NCBI GenBank assembly: GCA_963580245.1
Contig: CAUZJO010000001.1
Location: 1-64,000 of the forward strand
Source of the DNA: CAUZJO01 sp963580245
GTDB taxonomy: Bacteria; Sumerlaeota; Sumerlaeia; MVZB01
Direction of reading: 5' to 3'
Length of the DNA: 64,000 bases
A program made the position numbers and the translations under genes. Shown here in pieces: positions 17,714 through 26,218 of the stretch. A model generated the notes under the pieces. The model was not told the origin of the DNA. It saw only the letters and a program-made list of their open reading frames with translations, and made no database searches. The number at the start of each line of letters is the position of its first letter. Position 1 is the first letter of the stretch.

Positions 17714-18394
17714 ATGGACTCCGCATCCGCCGCCTTGCCACTCCCGCCCTCCGAGACGATCCACCAGGTCGCCGGGGAGATCGTTTCGCGGCGTTATTAC
17801 AAATTGGATTCACATGAGACCGACCCCAGCCAGTTTCTGGCCTGGTTGAAGGAAATCCTCGGCACCCTCGGGCCGCTCTTCAAGCCGGTCGGTGACATGT
17901 TCAAAGCCCTTGAAGACATCTCGCCGGCATTGGCCTGGACCCTCTTTATCGGCTTGGGCCTGGTGGCGGTCCTGATCATCGTCCATATCATCTACAGTTT
18001 CGTGGTCGCCGTGCGGGGGCCGAGACTTCGGGCCCTTCGCGAGGACGCGGACACGAGGAAATTTGATTTTCCCGAGACGTGGGAAGAGAAGGCCCACGAG
18101 GCCGCCGGCGCCGGGAAATTCACGTCGGCGGCCCGCTTCCTGCTGCGGGCCTGCCTGCTGCGCCTGAGCCAGACGCGCGACCGGCCGTACCGGCGCGGGG
18201 CCACCAACCGTGAATACCTGCGCCAGTTCCACCAGACAAGGGCCTTCGAGCCCCTGCGCTCCATGGTCGAGGTGATCGATGAGGGCTGGTACGCCGGCGG
18301 GACCTGCACGGAGGTCGATTACCGATTGTGCGCGGCCGCGCACGAGAAAATCCGCCGCTGGGCAACCACGCCGACCGATGCTGACGCCACGTAA
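17714..18394 (+). CDS. DUF4129-domain membrane protein
   Basis: The 226-residue protein has one membrane segment (ALAWTLFIGLGLVAVLIIVHIIY, about residues 75-97). A cytoplasmic domain follows with FTSAARFLLRACLLRLSQ and NREYLRQFH, then VIDEGWYAGG near the end. This is the DUF4129 pattern, a domain often found beside MoxR and DUF58 genes or fused to transglutaminase-like proteins. It overlaps the following DUF4350 gene by 17 bases, indicating translational coupling. The biochemical role of DUF4129 is not known. Confidence 0.8.
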   Translation: MDSASAALPLPPSETIHQVAGEIVSRRYYKLDSHETDPSQFLAWLKEILGTLGPLFKPVGDMFKALEDISPALAWTLFIGLGLVAVLIIVHIIYSFVVAVRGPRLRALREDADTRKFDFPETWEEKAHEAAGAGKFTSAARFLLRACLLRLSQTRDRPYRRGATNREYLRQFHQTRAFEPLRSMVEVIDEGWYAGGTCTEVDYRLCAAAHEKIRRWATTPTDADAT

Positions 18395-19754
18395 CGCCAT
18401 CATCACCGTCGTCACGCTTGCCGTCGTCTCGCTCCTGGTCTCGGTGATCCAGTTGACGCGGCCCCCCGACAGCGACGGGAAGGGCTGGGACTCGTACGGG
18501 ACGCGGGCATTCGGCCAGCGGGCCCTGTTCGAGATCCTCGAAGAATTGGGCGTCCCGGTCTCACGCGGCTTGATGCCGCCCCTCGGCTACCTGGGGCCCG
18601 ATGTCTGCATGGCGTTTCTCGATCCCGACCCCAACTTGGCTAATGCCGAGCCGGAGTATCTGCGCCGGGCCGCCGATTGGGTCGCCGAGGGCGGGACCGT
18701 CGTGCTGGCCGCCCCGGCCGCGGACTACGTCAGCCGACGCTCCATCATGGAGGGAATCTTCACCGAGCCGACCACCCAGACGACCGCGATGGAATTGCTG
18801 GGGCTCGAGGGAATCCGGATGGATTCGGTGGGCGAGCGCGAGGACCGGACCCCGGCGACGTCCGCGTCCAGCTCGGCCTGGCCCCCCCTCACGCGACCGC
18901 AGGGGCCATCCAAGCGTCCCGCGGACTGGACCGAGAAGTTACTGCCCGCCGTGATCAAGCCCGGCTCCAGCCAATCGCTACGTGTCCGGTGCGGGGGGTC
19001 GCTTGCCCATCTTTCAGGAAAAGTAACACGCCTGCGCGCGCCGGAGAAGGGTCTGCAAGTCATCGCCAAGGACGGCGCCACAAGTCCGACCGGCTGGGTC
19101 AAGGCCGAGACGGACGACGGCACCCTTACGGTGGCCGCCGTCTATCCGATCGATCGCGGCCGCGTGGTGGTCATCGCGGAACCCGAGTTACTGGCCAATC
19201 ACCTGATCGCCAAGGACGACAACGCCGTCCTGGCGGCGCACCTGCTGGCCCTGGCCGGTCGGCCGGTGGTCGTCGACGAGTTCTACCACGGGCTTACCAT
19301 TCGCGGGAATCCGACATGGCTGCTCACGCAATTCCCTTACGCGCTGCTGGTGCTACTGGTAGTCTTGTTGGCGTCCATGTGGGCCTGGCACGGCTGGGTG
19401 CGGCTGGGACCGCCCGTCCCGGCGAAGGGGGCGAGTCGCCGTAGCGTGGTTGAGTATATCGCGGCGATGGCGACGCTATTCGGCGGCCGTCGCTGTCGCC
19501 AGTTCGTGCTCAAAGAACTGCGCGACGGGGGCCTGTGGGCCTTACGCCACAAACTGGGTCTGCCACCGGGGTGCGAAACGGTTGAGGTCCTGGCCAAGAC
19601 GATCGCCCGGCGTGATCCGGAGCGCGCCGAACGATTGCGCCGGGCGGTGGAAGGCCTCGACGCCGTGCTCCAGGAGTCGCGCCAGCCGGACAAGTCGACC
19701 GCCGTGCGCGCGGCCCGCCATCTCGATGATTGTGTGTATGAAAGACGCCGATGA
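18378..19754 (+). CDS. DUF4350-domain protein
   Basis: The 458-residue protein begins MLTPRNAIITVVTLAVVSLL, a membrane anchor. DSDGKGWDSYGTRAFGQRALFEILEELG follows, the start of the DUF4350 domain. A second membrane segment, YALLVLLVVLLASMWAW, lies near residue 320. A cytoplasmic tail of about 110 residues follows. DUF4350 proteins are a standard part of MoxR/DUF58/DUF4129 clusters. The stop codon overlaps the MoxR start (ATGA). The start at 18378 is chosen because it gives the membrane anchor at residue 1. Confidence 0.8.
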   Translation: MLTPRNAIITVVTLAVVSLLVSVIQLTRPPDSDGKGWDSYGTRAFGQRALFEILEELGVPVSRGLMPPLGYLGPDVCMAFLDPDPNLANAEPEYLRRAADWVAEGGTVVLAAPAADYVSRRSIMEGIFTEPTTQTTAMELLGLEGIRMDSVGEREDRTPATSASSSAWPPLTRPQGPSKRPADWTEKLLPAVIKPGSSQSLRVRCGGSLAHLSGKVTRLRAPEKGLQVIAKDGATSPTGWVKAETDDGTLTVAAVYPIDRGRVVVIAEPELLANHLIAKDDNAVLAAHLLALAGRPVVVDEFYHGLTIRGNPTWLLTQFPYALLVLLVVLLASMWAWHGWVRLGPPVPAKGASRRSVVEYIAAMATLFGGRRCRQFVLKELRDGGLWALRHKLGLPPGCETVEVLAKTIARRDPERAERLRRAVEGLDAVLQESRQPDKSTAVRAARHLDDCVYERRR

Positions 19755-20698
19755 ACGTCGAAAACCTCTACCGGGAAATTCGCGGCCAAATCGAGCAAGT
19801 GATCATCGGTCAGGAAAAGGTGATCGAGCTGGCGATGGCCGCGCTGTTCAGCAGCGGGCACGTCCTGTTTGAAGGCGTACCGGGAACGGCCAAGACCCTG
19901 CTGGCGCGGACGGTCGCCACGGTGCTCAACATGCAATTCCGGCGCGTGCAGATGACCCCGGACTTGTTGCCGGGCGACGTGACCGGTTCGAGCATCTACC
20001 GCGAGGACACGCACCAATTCGTCTTCAACCCGGGGCCGGTGTTCACCAATTTCCTGCTGGTCGATGAGATCAATCGCGCCTCGGCGCGCACCCAATCGGC
20101 CCTGCTCGAGGCGATGCAGGAACTCAATGTGACGTACGATGGCCGGACCCACCCGCTGCCCGAGCCCTTTGTCGTCTTCGCCACGCAGAACCCGATCGAG
20201 CAGGAAGGGACTTATCCGCTCCCGCTGGCACAGCTCGACCGCTTCATGTTCAAGATCATCGTCGATTACCCCGACCCCAAGGCCGAACAACGCATCCTAA
20301 GAGAGCACCACGCGACCGAATCGAGCGCCGCCCCGGCAACCAAGGGCGTCCAGCCCGTGGTCGACCCAGGCGAGATCATCGAGGCCCGCCGGATCATCCG
20401 CGAGACGTTCATCCGCGACGAAGTCATCGATTACGTCCAGTGCCTGGTGCAGGCCACGCGCGATGAGGACGCGCTGGCCGTGGGGGCCAGTCCGCGCGCC
20501 GGCCTGATGCTGCTGATGGCGGCCAAGAGCCTTGGCCGGTTCGCGGGCCGAGAGTTCGTCACGCCCGACGACGTCAAGGCCGCCTTCCCACACACGATGC
20601 GCCACCGCGTCGTGCCCAGCGCCTCGACCGAGCTCGAAGGCATCGCCGTGGACGACATCCTCGAGGGCATCTTGGAGGCGGTCGAGGTGCCGCGATGA
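19751..20698 (+). CDS. moxR: MoxR-family AAA+ ATPase
   Basis: The 315-residue protein contains the AAA_3 core of MoxR: Walker A GVPGTAKT near residue 43, Walker B FLLVDEINRAS, and the sensor region VFATQNPIEQEGTYPLP. The C-terminal lid has ASPRAGLMLLMAAKS. MoxR ATPases act as chaperones that activate or assemble partner complexes, often with VWA or DUF58 proteins like the next gene. It overlaps neighbours on both sides by 4 bases, so it is part of one operon. Confidence 0.93.
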   Translation: MNVENLYREIRGQIEQVIIGQEKVIELAMAALFSSGHVLFEGVPGTAKTLLARTVATVLNMQFRRVQMTPDLLPGDVTGSSIYREDTHQFVFNPGPVFTNFLLVDEINRASARTQSALLEAMQELNVTYDGRTHPLPEPFVVFATQNPIEQEGTYPLPLAQLDRFMFKIIVDYPDPKAEQRILREHHATESSAAPATKGVQPVVDPGEIIEARRIIRETFIRDEVIDYVQCLVQATRDEDALAVGASPRAGLMLLMAAKSLGRFAGREFVTPDDVKAAFPHTMRHRVVPSASTELEGIAVDDILEGILEAVEVPR

Positions 20699-22014
20699 AC
20701 TGGCGGCCGGGCCCGAAGCTGCTGAAGCTCGGCGCCTTGGCGGCGGGGCTCGGCGTCTTGTGTTTCCTCGTTCCCGTCGCCGCGTGGCTCGTTCCCGCCG
20801 TTGCGATCATCGCATTGATCCAGAGCGTGGCCGACATTCGCGAGCTGAAGAGAAACGGGGACAGCCTGGAGGTCGAGCGGGTACTTCCGGCGGTGGTGGG
20901 CCGGGGGCGGGCATTCTTCTGCGAATTGGTGGTTAAGAACCAGGTCGACCGCGAAGCCTGGGTCGAGATACGCGACGTGCTGCCCGCAGGCACCGAACCT
21001 GGGCTTGCGCTGGCTACTTTTAACCTGGGCCCACGCCAGTCGCACCGGATGGTTTACTCGGTGAGCCTACCGGTGCGCGGCCGCCACGCGTTCGGCCCGG
21101 TCTGGCTGCGCCGGCGCGGCCGATTCGGCGTCATCGAACACCAGCGCCGGCTCCCGGTGATGGGCGAAATCAAAGTGCTCCCCCCGGGAATCGCCGCGAA
21201 AGAGGGATTGGATAAGTCAAAGGCCCGGCAGGCGATCCAACTTGATAAACTCAGCCGGGCGCGCCGCCAGGGCGAGGGCAGCGAGTTCGAAACCCTGACC
21301 GAATTCCACACCGGCGACGACACGCGGCGCATCGACTGGCGTTCGAGCACCCGTCACAGCCGGTTGCTGGTGCGGCGATTCGTCGTCGAGCAGCATCGCG
21401 ATCTGGTCATTGTGATCGATTGCGGCCGGCTGATGGGCGCCGAGGCGGGAGACGGCAACAAGCTGGACCGGGCGATCGACGCCGCCTTGATGCTGGGCCG
21501 CACCGCGCTGGAGTACGGCGACCGATGCGGCATGGGGTTGTTTGACGATCGGGTGCTCGGTTACCTGCCGCCGTTGTCGGGCGCGCGCGCCTTCAATCCG
21601 CTGATCGAGTCGGTCTACGACGCGCGCTGCAATTGGCGCGAGTCCAACTTCGGCGTCATGTTCGCCACCATCCAGGCCCGCCAGCGCAAACGCTCGCTCG
21701 TGGTGGTTCTATCGGACCTGGTCGACGTCGATACGACCCACCGTTTCCGCGCGGCGCTGGCCTCGTTGGCCCGCCGTCACGTGGTCGTTTTCGTTGCGCT
21801 ACGCACGCCGGTGCTCGACGCCATCCAGGCGCCCATCGAAAACGTCGGGGACATGGCCCACAAGGCCGTGACGCTGCGCTTGCTGCGCGAGCGCGAGCGG
21901 GCGATCCACACAATTCGGCGTAGCGGGATTCACGTTCTCGACGTCGAGCCAGCCGAGCTGACGGTTCCTTTGGTCAATCAATACATCCATTTGCGCGCGC
22001 GGAACTTGCTCTAA
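20695..22014 (+). CDS. DUF58 (VWA-like) protein
   Basis: The 439-residue protein has two N-terminal membrane segments (residues ~10-45). A beta-rich domain and the DUF58 signature EFETLTEFHTGDDTRRIDWR with STRHSRLLVRRF follow. Next comes a von Willebrand A-like region with VIVIDCGRLM, a degenerate metal site. DUF58 proteins pair with MoxR ATPases. The gene overlaps moxR by 4 bases and ends the plus-strand cluster. A GCCCCC-GTT-GGGGGC hairpin at 22065-22079 may end the transcript. Confidence 0.88.
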   Translation: MNWRPGPKLLKLGALAAGLGVLCFLVPVAAWLVPAVAIIALIQSVADIRELKRNGDSLEVERVLPAVVGRGRAFFCELVVKNQVDREAWVEIRDVLPAGTEPGLALATFNLGPRQSHRMVYSVSLPVRGRHAFGPVWLRRRGRFGVIEHQRRLPVMGEIKVLPPGIAAKEGLDKSKARQAIQLDKLSRARRQGEGSEFETLTEFHTGDDTRRIDWRSSTRHSRLLVRRFVVEQHRDLVIVIDCGRLMGAEAGDGNKLDRAIDAALMLGRTALEYGDRCGMGLFDDRVLGYLPPLSGARAFNPLIESVYDARCNWRESNFGVMFATIQARQRKRSLVVVLSDLVDVDTTHRFRAALASLARRHVVVFVALRTPVLDAIQAPIENVGDMAHKAVTLRLLRERERAIHTIRRSGIHVLDVEPAELTVPLVNQYIHLRARNLL

Positions 22015-22093
22015 GGCTGAATACCCGGTCGTGATTCGTGAAGGTGCCTTGGGGAAGATTCGTCGCCCCCGTTGGGGGCTTGGGGCGCGCGCG

Positions 22094-22171
22094 ATTTGAC
22101 CGGTGACGCGATGCGCAAGTTGTTGGATAAGGAGTCTGAACTCACCCGCCGACATTTGACCGGTGACGCGA
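22094..22171 (+). repeat. Pair of 18-bp direct repeats 60 bp apart
   Basis: ATTTGACCGGTGACGCGA occurs at 22094-22111 and again at 22154-22171 with no mismatch. The pair fills the gap between the convergent DUF58 and SpoIIM genes; the second copy ends 3 bases from the SpoIIM stop. Confidence 0.8.
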
Positions 22172-22173
22172 CA

Positions 22174-23154
22174 CTAGCCCGCCGACCGTCGTTCCATTAG
22201 GATTCCGCGCCCAAAGTAGTAACACCAAAAGACGAGCGTTACCGCCGCGAAGAAGTACCGCGATCCCGTCGACAGGTTGCTCTGGCGCAGGTAACTCTCG
22301 ATGATGGCCGCGAGGACAAGCATCAACCCGCCCCCCAGACAGATGGTCAGGGCCTGGCGTCCCGCGCGCAGCAATGCCTCGGGTCGGGTCGACCAGCCTG
22401 GGTTGATCACGGTCCAGCCGAGCATCAATCCGCATCCGCCGAAGAGCGCGACCGCCGACAGTTCGGTGATCCCGTGGGGCAGGATCCACGCCCAGTACTC
22501 CGCGTAAATCCCCTTCATGTGATGGATGGCCGTGAAGGCCCCCAAGATCATTCCATTGTATATCATCAATAAAATGGTGGGCACGCCGGCCAGGACGCCG
22601 GTCGCCAGCGCCATGAAGCCGACCTTGATGTTGTTGGTGAAGAGAAATGAGGTGAAAATGAACTTGAAACCGTGACCCTCGTCGCGGCCTTCGCGTAGCG
22701 TCTCGCGCAGCATCTCGGCCGACGCCCCCGGCATCCGGAGTTCTCCGTCGGGCATCAATGCATACGCCGCCGAGAGGTCACGCGTGACCGCCCAATAGGC
22801 CAACAGCCCACCCGAGAGCATCAGCCCCGCGCTGAAGAGGTGGAACTTCCAGGTCCGCGCCACCGCCCGCGCAAACCCACGGGCCACGAATTCCCAGGCG
22901 CCCTGAAACACCCGGCGGCGCGGCGGCAGATAGAGCAGGCTATGCGCCGCCGCCATCAGGTCGTTCAGATAACCGACCATCGACTGATCGCGCGTGCGGG
23001 TGGCGATCTGGGCCAGGTGGACGGCCGTGCGCCGGTAAAGCACGTCAAGCCGGCTCAGATCGGAGGGCGAGAGGCGCCGCATCGACTTGCGTCCGCGCTT
23101 GACCAGCGATTCCAGTTCTTTCCATTCAGTCTTGTATTTGGCAATATAGTCCAT
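22174..23154 (-). CDS. Stage II sporulation protein M family membrane protein
   Basis: The 326-residue protein starts with a charged helical region. Around residue 105 it enters a set of five or six membrane segments with FTSFLFTNNIKVGFMALATG and the signature LPHGITELSAVALFGGCGL. These match SpoIIM. In non-spore-forming bacteria this family accompanies RDD, MoxR and DUF58 genes, as here. It is divergent from the RDD gene with a 37-base gap, so the two share a promoter region. Function in this setting is unknown. Confidence 0.88.
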   Translation of the reverse strand: MDYIAKYKTEWKELESLVKRGRKSMRRLSPSDLSRLDVLYRRTAVHLAQIATRTRDQSMVGYLNDLMAAAHSLLYLPPRRRVFQGAWEFVARGFARAVARTWKFHLFSAGLMLSGGLLAYWAVTRDLSAAYALMPDGELRMPGASAEMLRETLREGRDEGHGFKFIFTSFLFTNNIKVGFMALATGVLAGVPTILLMIYNGMILGAFTAIHHMKGIYAEYWAWILPHGITELSAVALFGGCGLMLGWTVINPGWSTRPEALLRAGRQALTICLGGGLMLVLAAIIESYLRQSNLSTGSRYFFAAVTLVFWCYYFGRGILMERRSAG

Positions 23155-23191
23155 CTGACCTTATGCCGATGATCGGGTGGGGAACGCGGCA

Positions 23192-24004
23192 ATGGATCGA
23201 CCCATTGAGTTTGAGACGCCGGAAAATGTGAGTATTCAGTATGAACTCGCGGGCCTCGGCACACGGTTCGTCGCCTGGCTCAATGATATAATTCTACTTG
23301 TAGGCCTCATGGCTGTCATGTTGATTGTTGCGCTGATCTTTACGAGCTTCTCCGTCGCCGGAATCATCGACGACCTCTCTGGTCTAAACTCGCCTGAAGG
23401 GAAGACGCAAGGCGCGCAAGCGGCACTCTATGCAATTGGTTTGCTGCTCCTGTTATTTGGCTTGGGCAGCTTTTTTTACTTCGGCCTGTTCGAGTTGTTC
23501 ATGCGCGGCCAAACGCCGGGGAAGAAGTCTGTCTCGATCCGGGTCGTCAAGGCCGACGGCTTCGCGTTGGACGCCGGCAGCATTATGCTGCGCAACATCT
23601 TCCGCGTGGTCGACCATCTGCCGCCGCTGTGGATCGTCCCGTTGCTCTCGAGCAAGTCGCAACGCCTGGGCGACATGGCCGCCGGCACGCTCCTGATCGC
23701 CGAGAAGCCCCAACAACTGGGCGACCTGCGCGAATATGTAGCCGCGCGGCCTGCCGAGGAGCGGGTCTTCCGCTTCGACGGCGTCCTGAACCGCGTCGGC
23801 CCCAAGGAGGTCCACGCCGCCGAGCAGGTCCTGGACCGCACGCGCCGCAGCCGCCCCGAGCATTGCGCCGAGCCGCTCCAGCTCCTGTGCGACGCGCTGG
23901 CCCGCCAACTCGACATCGAGCCCCCGGCCCCCGAGCTGCGCGCGCAGTTCCTCGAAGACTTCCTCGCGGCCGAATACCGTCGCCAAAGCCGGCAGCTCGG
24001 GTGA
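23192..24004 (+). CDS. RDD-family membrane protein
   Basis: The 270-residue protein has the RDD layout: LGTRFVAWLNDIILLVGLM (Arg and Asp in the first helix), a second helix pair near residue 85, and the downstream motif RGQTPGKKSVSIRVV. SKSQRLGDMAAGTLLI follows. After the membrane part comes a soluble tail of about 90 residues. RDD proteins sit beside SpoIIM genes in many genomes; some are ion/proton antiporters. The ATG at 23192 is preferred over GTG 23177 because it gives the conserved start. Confidence 0.85.
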   Translation: MDRPIEFETPENVSIQYELAGLGTRFVAWLNDIILLVGLMAVMLIVALIFTSFSVAGIIDDLSGLNSPEGKTQGAQAALYAIGLLLLLFGLGSFFYFGLFELFMRGQTPGKKSVSIRVVKADGFALDAGSIMLRNIFRVVDHLPPLWIVPLLSSKSQRLGDMAAGTLLIAEKPQQLGDLREYVAARPAEERVFRFDGVLNRVGPKEVHAAEQVLDRTRRSRPEHCAEPLQLLCDALARQLDIEPPAPELRAQFLEDFLAAEYRRQSRQLG

Positions 24005-24045
24005 CGATTGGGCCTGATGATTCGCGATCAGTGAGTTGAGACACC

Positions 24046-25366
24046 ATGGCAGTCAGTGAAGAGATCCGCGCCCTTATCGATGCCACGCCCTTCGTGGACA
24101 CACACGAGCATCTGTTCGAAGAATCAAAACGCATCAAGGCCCTCGAGGGCGCCAACGCCGATCCGCTCCCCGTGGCAGCCCCGGATATCGGGCTCCTCTT
24201 CAGCCACTACTCTGATTCCGACCTCGAGTCCGCGGGCATGAACCCCGCGGCGACCCAAAGGCTGTTCAGTTACGACGTGGAGCCCTGCGAGAAGTGGAAA
24301 ATGATCGAGCCTTATTATCGAAGCGCCTACCACACCGGGTATCTGCAGAGTGTTCGCGAATCGGTGCGTGCGCTTTACGGCGAGGACGACCTCACGGCCC
24401 GGAACGTGGATGCGATTTCCGAACGGATTCGCGCGCGGATCAAGCCGGGATTCTACGGGCCGATCCTGCGCGAGGCGGCCAACCTCGAGCATGCCCAGAT
24501 CAACAACCTCGACGCGCCGATCTTCATGGAGACCGAGCAGCCGAACCTTCTGTGTCAGGACATGAACATCAAGGTTTTGAGCACCGATCTTGACGTCAAA
24601 ACGGTCTCGGGCATGGCGAACCGAGAAGTGACCGACCTGAAGGACTGGCACGAGATCATTGATTGGTGTTTCGCGACCTACGGCCCGCGCGCCATCGCCA
24701 TCAAAAGCACCGCCGCCTATCGCCGCCGCCTGGATTACGCGCAGGTCGGCGCGGACGATGCGGCCCCGCTGTTCAAGCGTTATCTCAAGGACAAGGACAA
24801 CCTGTACAAGCCCGAATACAAGCCCCTCCAGGACCACCTGTTCAATTATTGCGTGCGCAAGGCGATCGAATACAACCTGCCGCTGAAGCTCCACACGGGC
24901 TACTACGCGCATTCGGGCCGGATGCCGCTGCAACAGGGTCAGGCGCAACGCCGGCGACCTCTGTGAGTTGCTCATGGCCCATCCCACGGCGCGGTTCGTG
25001 ATCATGCACATCACGTATCCCTATCAGGACGAGGCGATCGCCATCGCCAAACACTTCCCCAACGCCTACGTGGACCTGTGCTGGGCTTGGATCATCAACC
25101 CGCTGGCGACGGTCCGGTTCGTCAAGGAGTTCCTGATGGCGGTCCCTTGCAGCAAGCTGTTCACATTCGGCGGCGATTATCTGCCGGTGGAACTGGTGCC
25201 GGGCCACGCGCGGATCGCGCGGCGGGGGCTGACGCAGGCCGTCGGCGAGCTGGTCGAGGAGGGCTGGCTGGCGGCGGCGCGCGTCGAAGATCTCGTCGAG
25301 CGCCTGATGCGTGGCAGCGCGCATGAGGTGTTCGATTATCAGGGGACGTTGGAGCATTGGTCATAG
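24046..25366 (+). CDS. Amidohydrolase-2 family protein, frameshifted
   Basis: A TIM-barrel metal hydrolase is encoded in two frames. The first part (24046-24966) begins with the metal-binding VDTHEHLFEES and includes LPLKLHTGYYAHSGRMPLQQ. The second part (to 25366) continues RRNAGDLCELLMAHPTARFV, MHITYPYQDEAIAIAKHFPN and FTFGGDYLPVE. One extra G in the GGG at 24936-24938 explains the change exactly. The joined protein is about 440 residues, normal for the family, which hydrolyses or decarboxylates cyclic and acyl substrates; the substrate here is unknown. Its last 28 codons are duplicated downstream. Confidence 0.75.
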
Positions 25367-25381
25367 AAAAGGCCGTCTGTT
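25280..25381 (+). repeat. Direct repeat, left copy (amidohydrolase 3' end)
   Basis: This 102-bp segment covers the last codons, stop and 15 bases after the stop of the amidohydrolase gene. It matches 26061-26162 with 11 mismatches and no gaps. The two copies flank the toxin-antitoxin pair. Confidence 0.9.
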
Positions 25382-25564
25382 TATAGTATTGTTAGAGTTT
25401 GTCTGGGTTTCCGTCCCCTGTTTCCCTGTGGGGACTCGGGCGCCGGAATCCGGTCAACGCCACGCAGGTCGAGTGGTATCCGGTCGGCCGTCTCATCTGC
25501 CCGATCGGGGATGCCGTCATGTCGGCCGACAACCAGGCAAGCGAGCATTGCGTTAGAAGCCAAG

Positions 25565-25771
25565 ATGACAAAAACCACCGAAGCAACCGCCGACGTTTTC
25601 CTCACTGCCCTTAAGGCCCTGCCGAAGACGGAACGCGACCAAGTCGTCGCGCGGATCGCACGCGACAGAACCTTCAGACGCGACATCCTTGATCTGGCGC
25701 TGATCGCCGATCGGAGAGGTGAGTCTTCTCGCCCGTTTCGCGAGTATCTATCCGACAAAGCTAAGCGATGA
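25565..25771 (+). CDS. Antitoxin of a RelE/ParE-type pair
   Basis: The 68-residue protein (MTKTTEATADVFLTALKALP) is helical and charged, with a pattern RDQVVARIARDRTFRRDILDLALIADRR. Its stop overlaps the toxin start by 4 bases (ATGA), the usual order for type II modules. The N-terminus would bind DNA and the C-terminus the toxin. It has no strong family match by eye, so the call rests on its place and size. Confidence 0.6.
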   Translation: MTKTTEATADVFLTALKALPKTERDQVVARIARDRTFRRDILDLALIADRRGESSRPFREYLSDKAKR

Positions 25772-26040
25772 GTAAGAAGGGGACGTATCGAGTTCTCATC
25801 AAGCACTCAGCGGAAGGAGAAATGAATCGACTGCCCGAGCGGACCTTGCACCGTGTATCGCGAGCCATCCTCAACCTTGAGGGGGACCCAAGACCATCAG
25901 AATCCAAAAAGCTGCGTGGCCAAGAGGATTATCGAATTCGAGTGGGCCAATATCGCATCCTCTACTCGATTGATGATCGGTCTCGAACGATAGAGATCGT
26001 TGCCGTCGGCCATCGCCGTGATGTCTATCGTAACTCCTGA
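25768..26040 (+). CDS. RelE/ParE-family toxin
   Basis: The 90-residue protein matches the RelE fold: YRVLIKHSAEGEMNRLP at the start, then KKLRGQEDYRIRVGQYRILYSI. VGHRRDVYR ends it. The basic residues and the terminal Tyr-Arg fit a ribosome-dependent mRNA interferase, although ParE-type gyrase inhibitors look similar. It is expressed with the preceding antitoxin gene through a 4-base overlap. Confidence 0.85.
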   Translation: MSKKGTYRVLIKHSAEGEMNRLPERTLHRVSRAILNLEGDPRPSESKKLRGQEDYRIRVGQYRILYSIDDRSRTIEIVAVGHRRDVYRNS

Positions 26041-26060
26041 CTTGCGGGCCCCGTATTGGG

Positions 26061-26162
26061 CGCGTCGAAGACCTCGTCGAGCGCCTGACGCGTGGCAACG
26101 CCCATGAGGTGTTCGATTATCGGGGTACGTTGGCGCATTGGTCATAGAAAACGCCGATCGTT
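26061..26162 (+). repeat. Direct repeat, right copy (amidohydrolase 3' end)
   Basis: This segment is 89% identical to 25280-25381. It still encodes RVEDLVERLTRGNAHEVF and a stop in the corresponding frame, but has no gene before it. It ends about 56 bases before frdA. Confidence 0.9.
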
Positions 26163-26218
26163 CGTGGCATGATCCCATCATTGTGCGTGTGGGTTCCCAC
26201 CTTCGGAGGAGAGCGTAA

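Noticed and set aside
25381..25560. Minus-strand frames before the antitoxin gene
   Set aside because: No start signals or family pattern; the region lies between repeat and TA pair.
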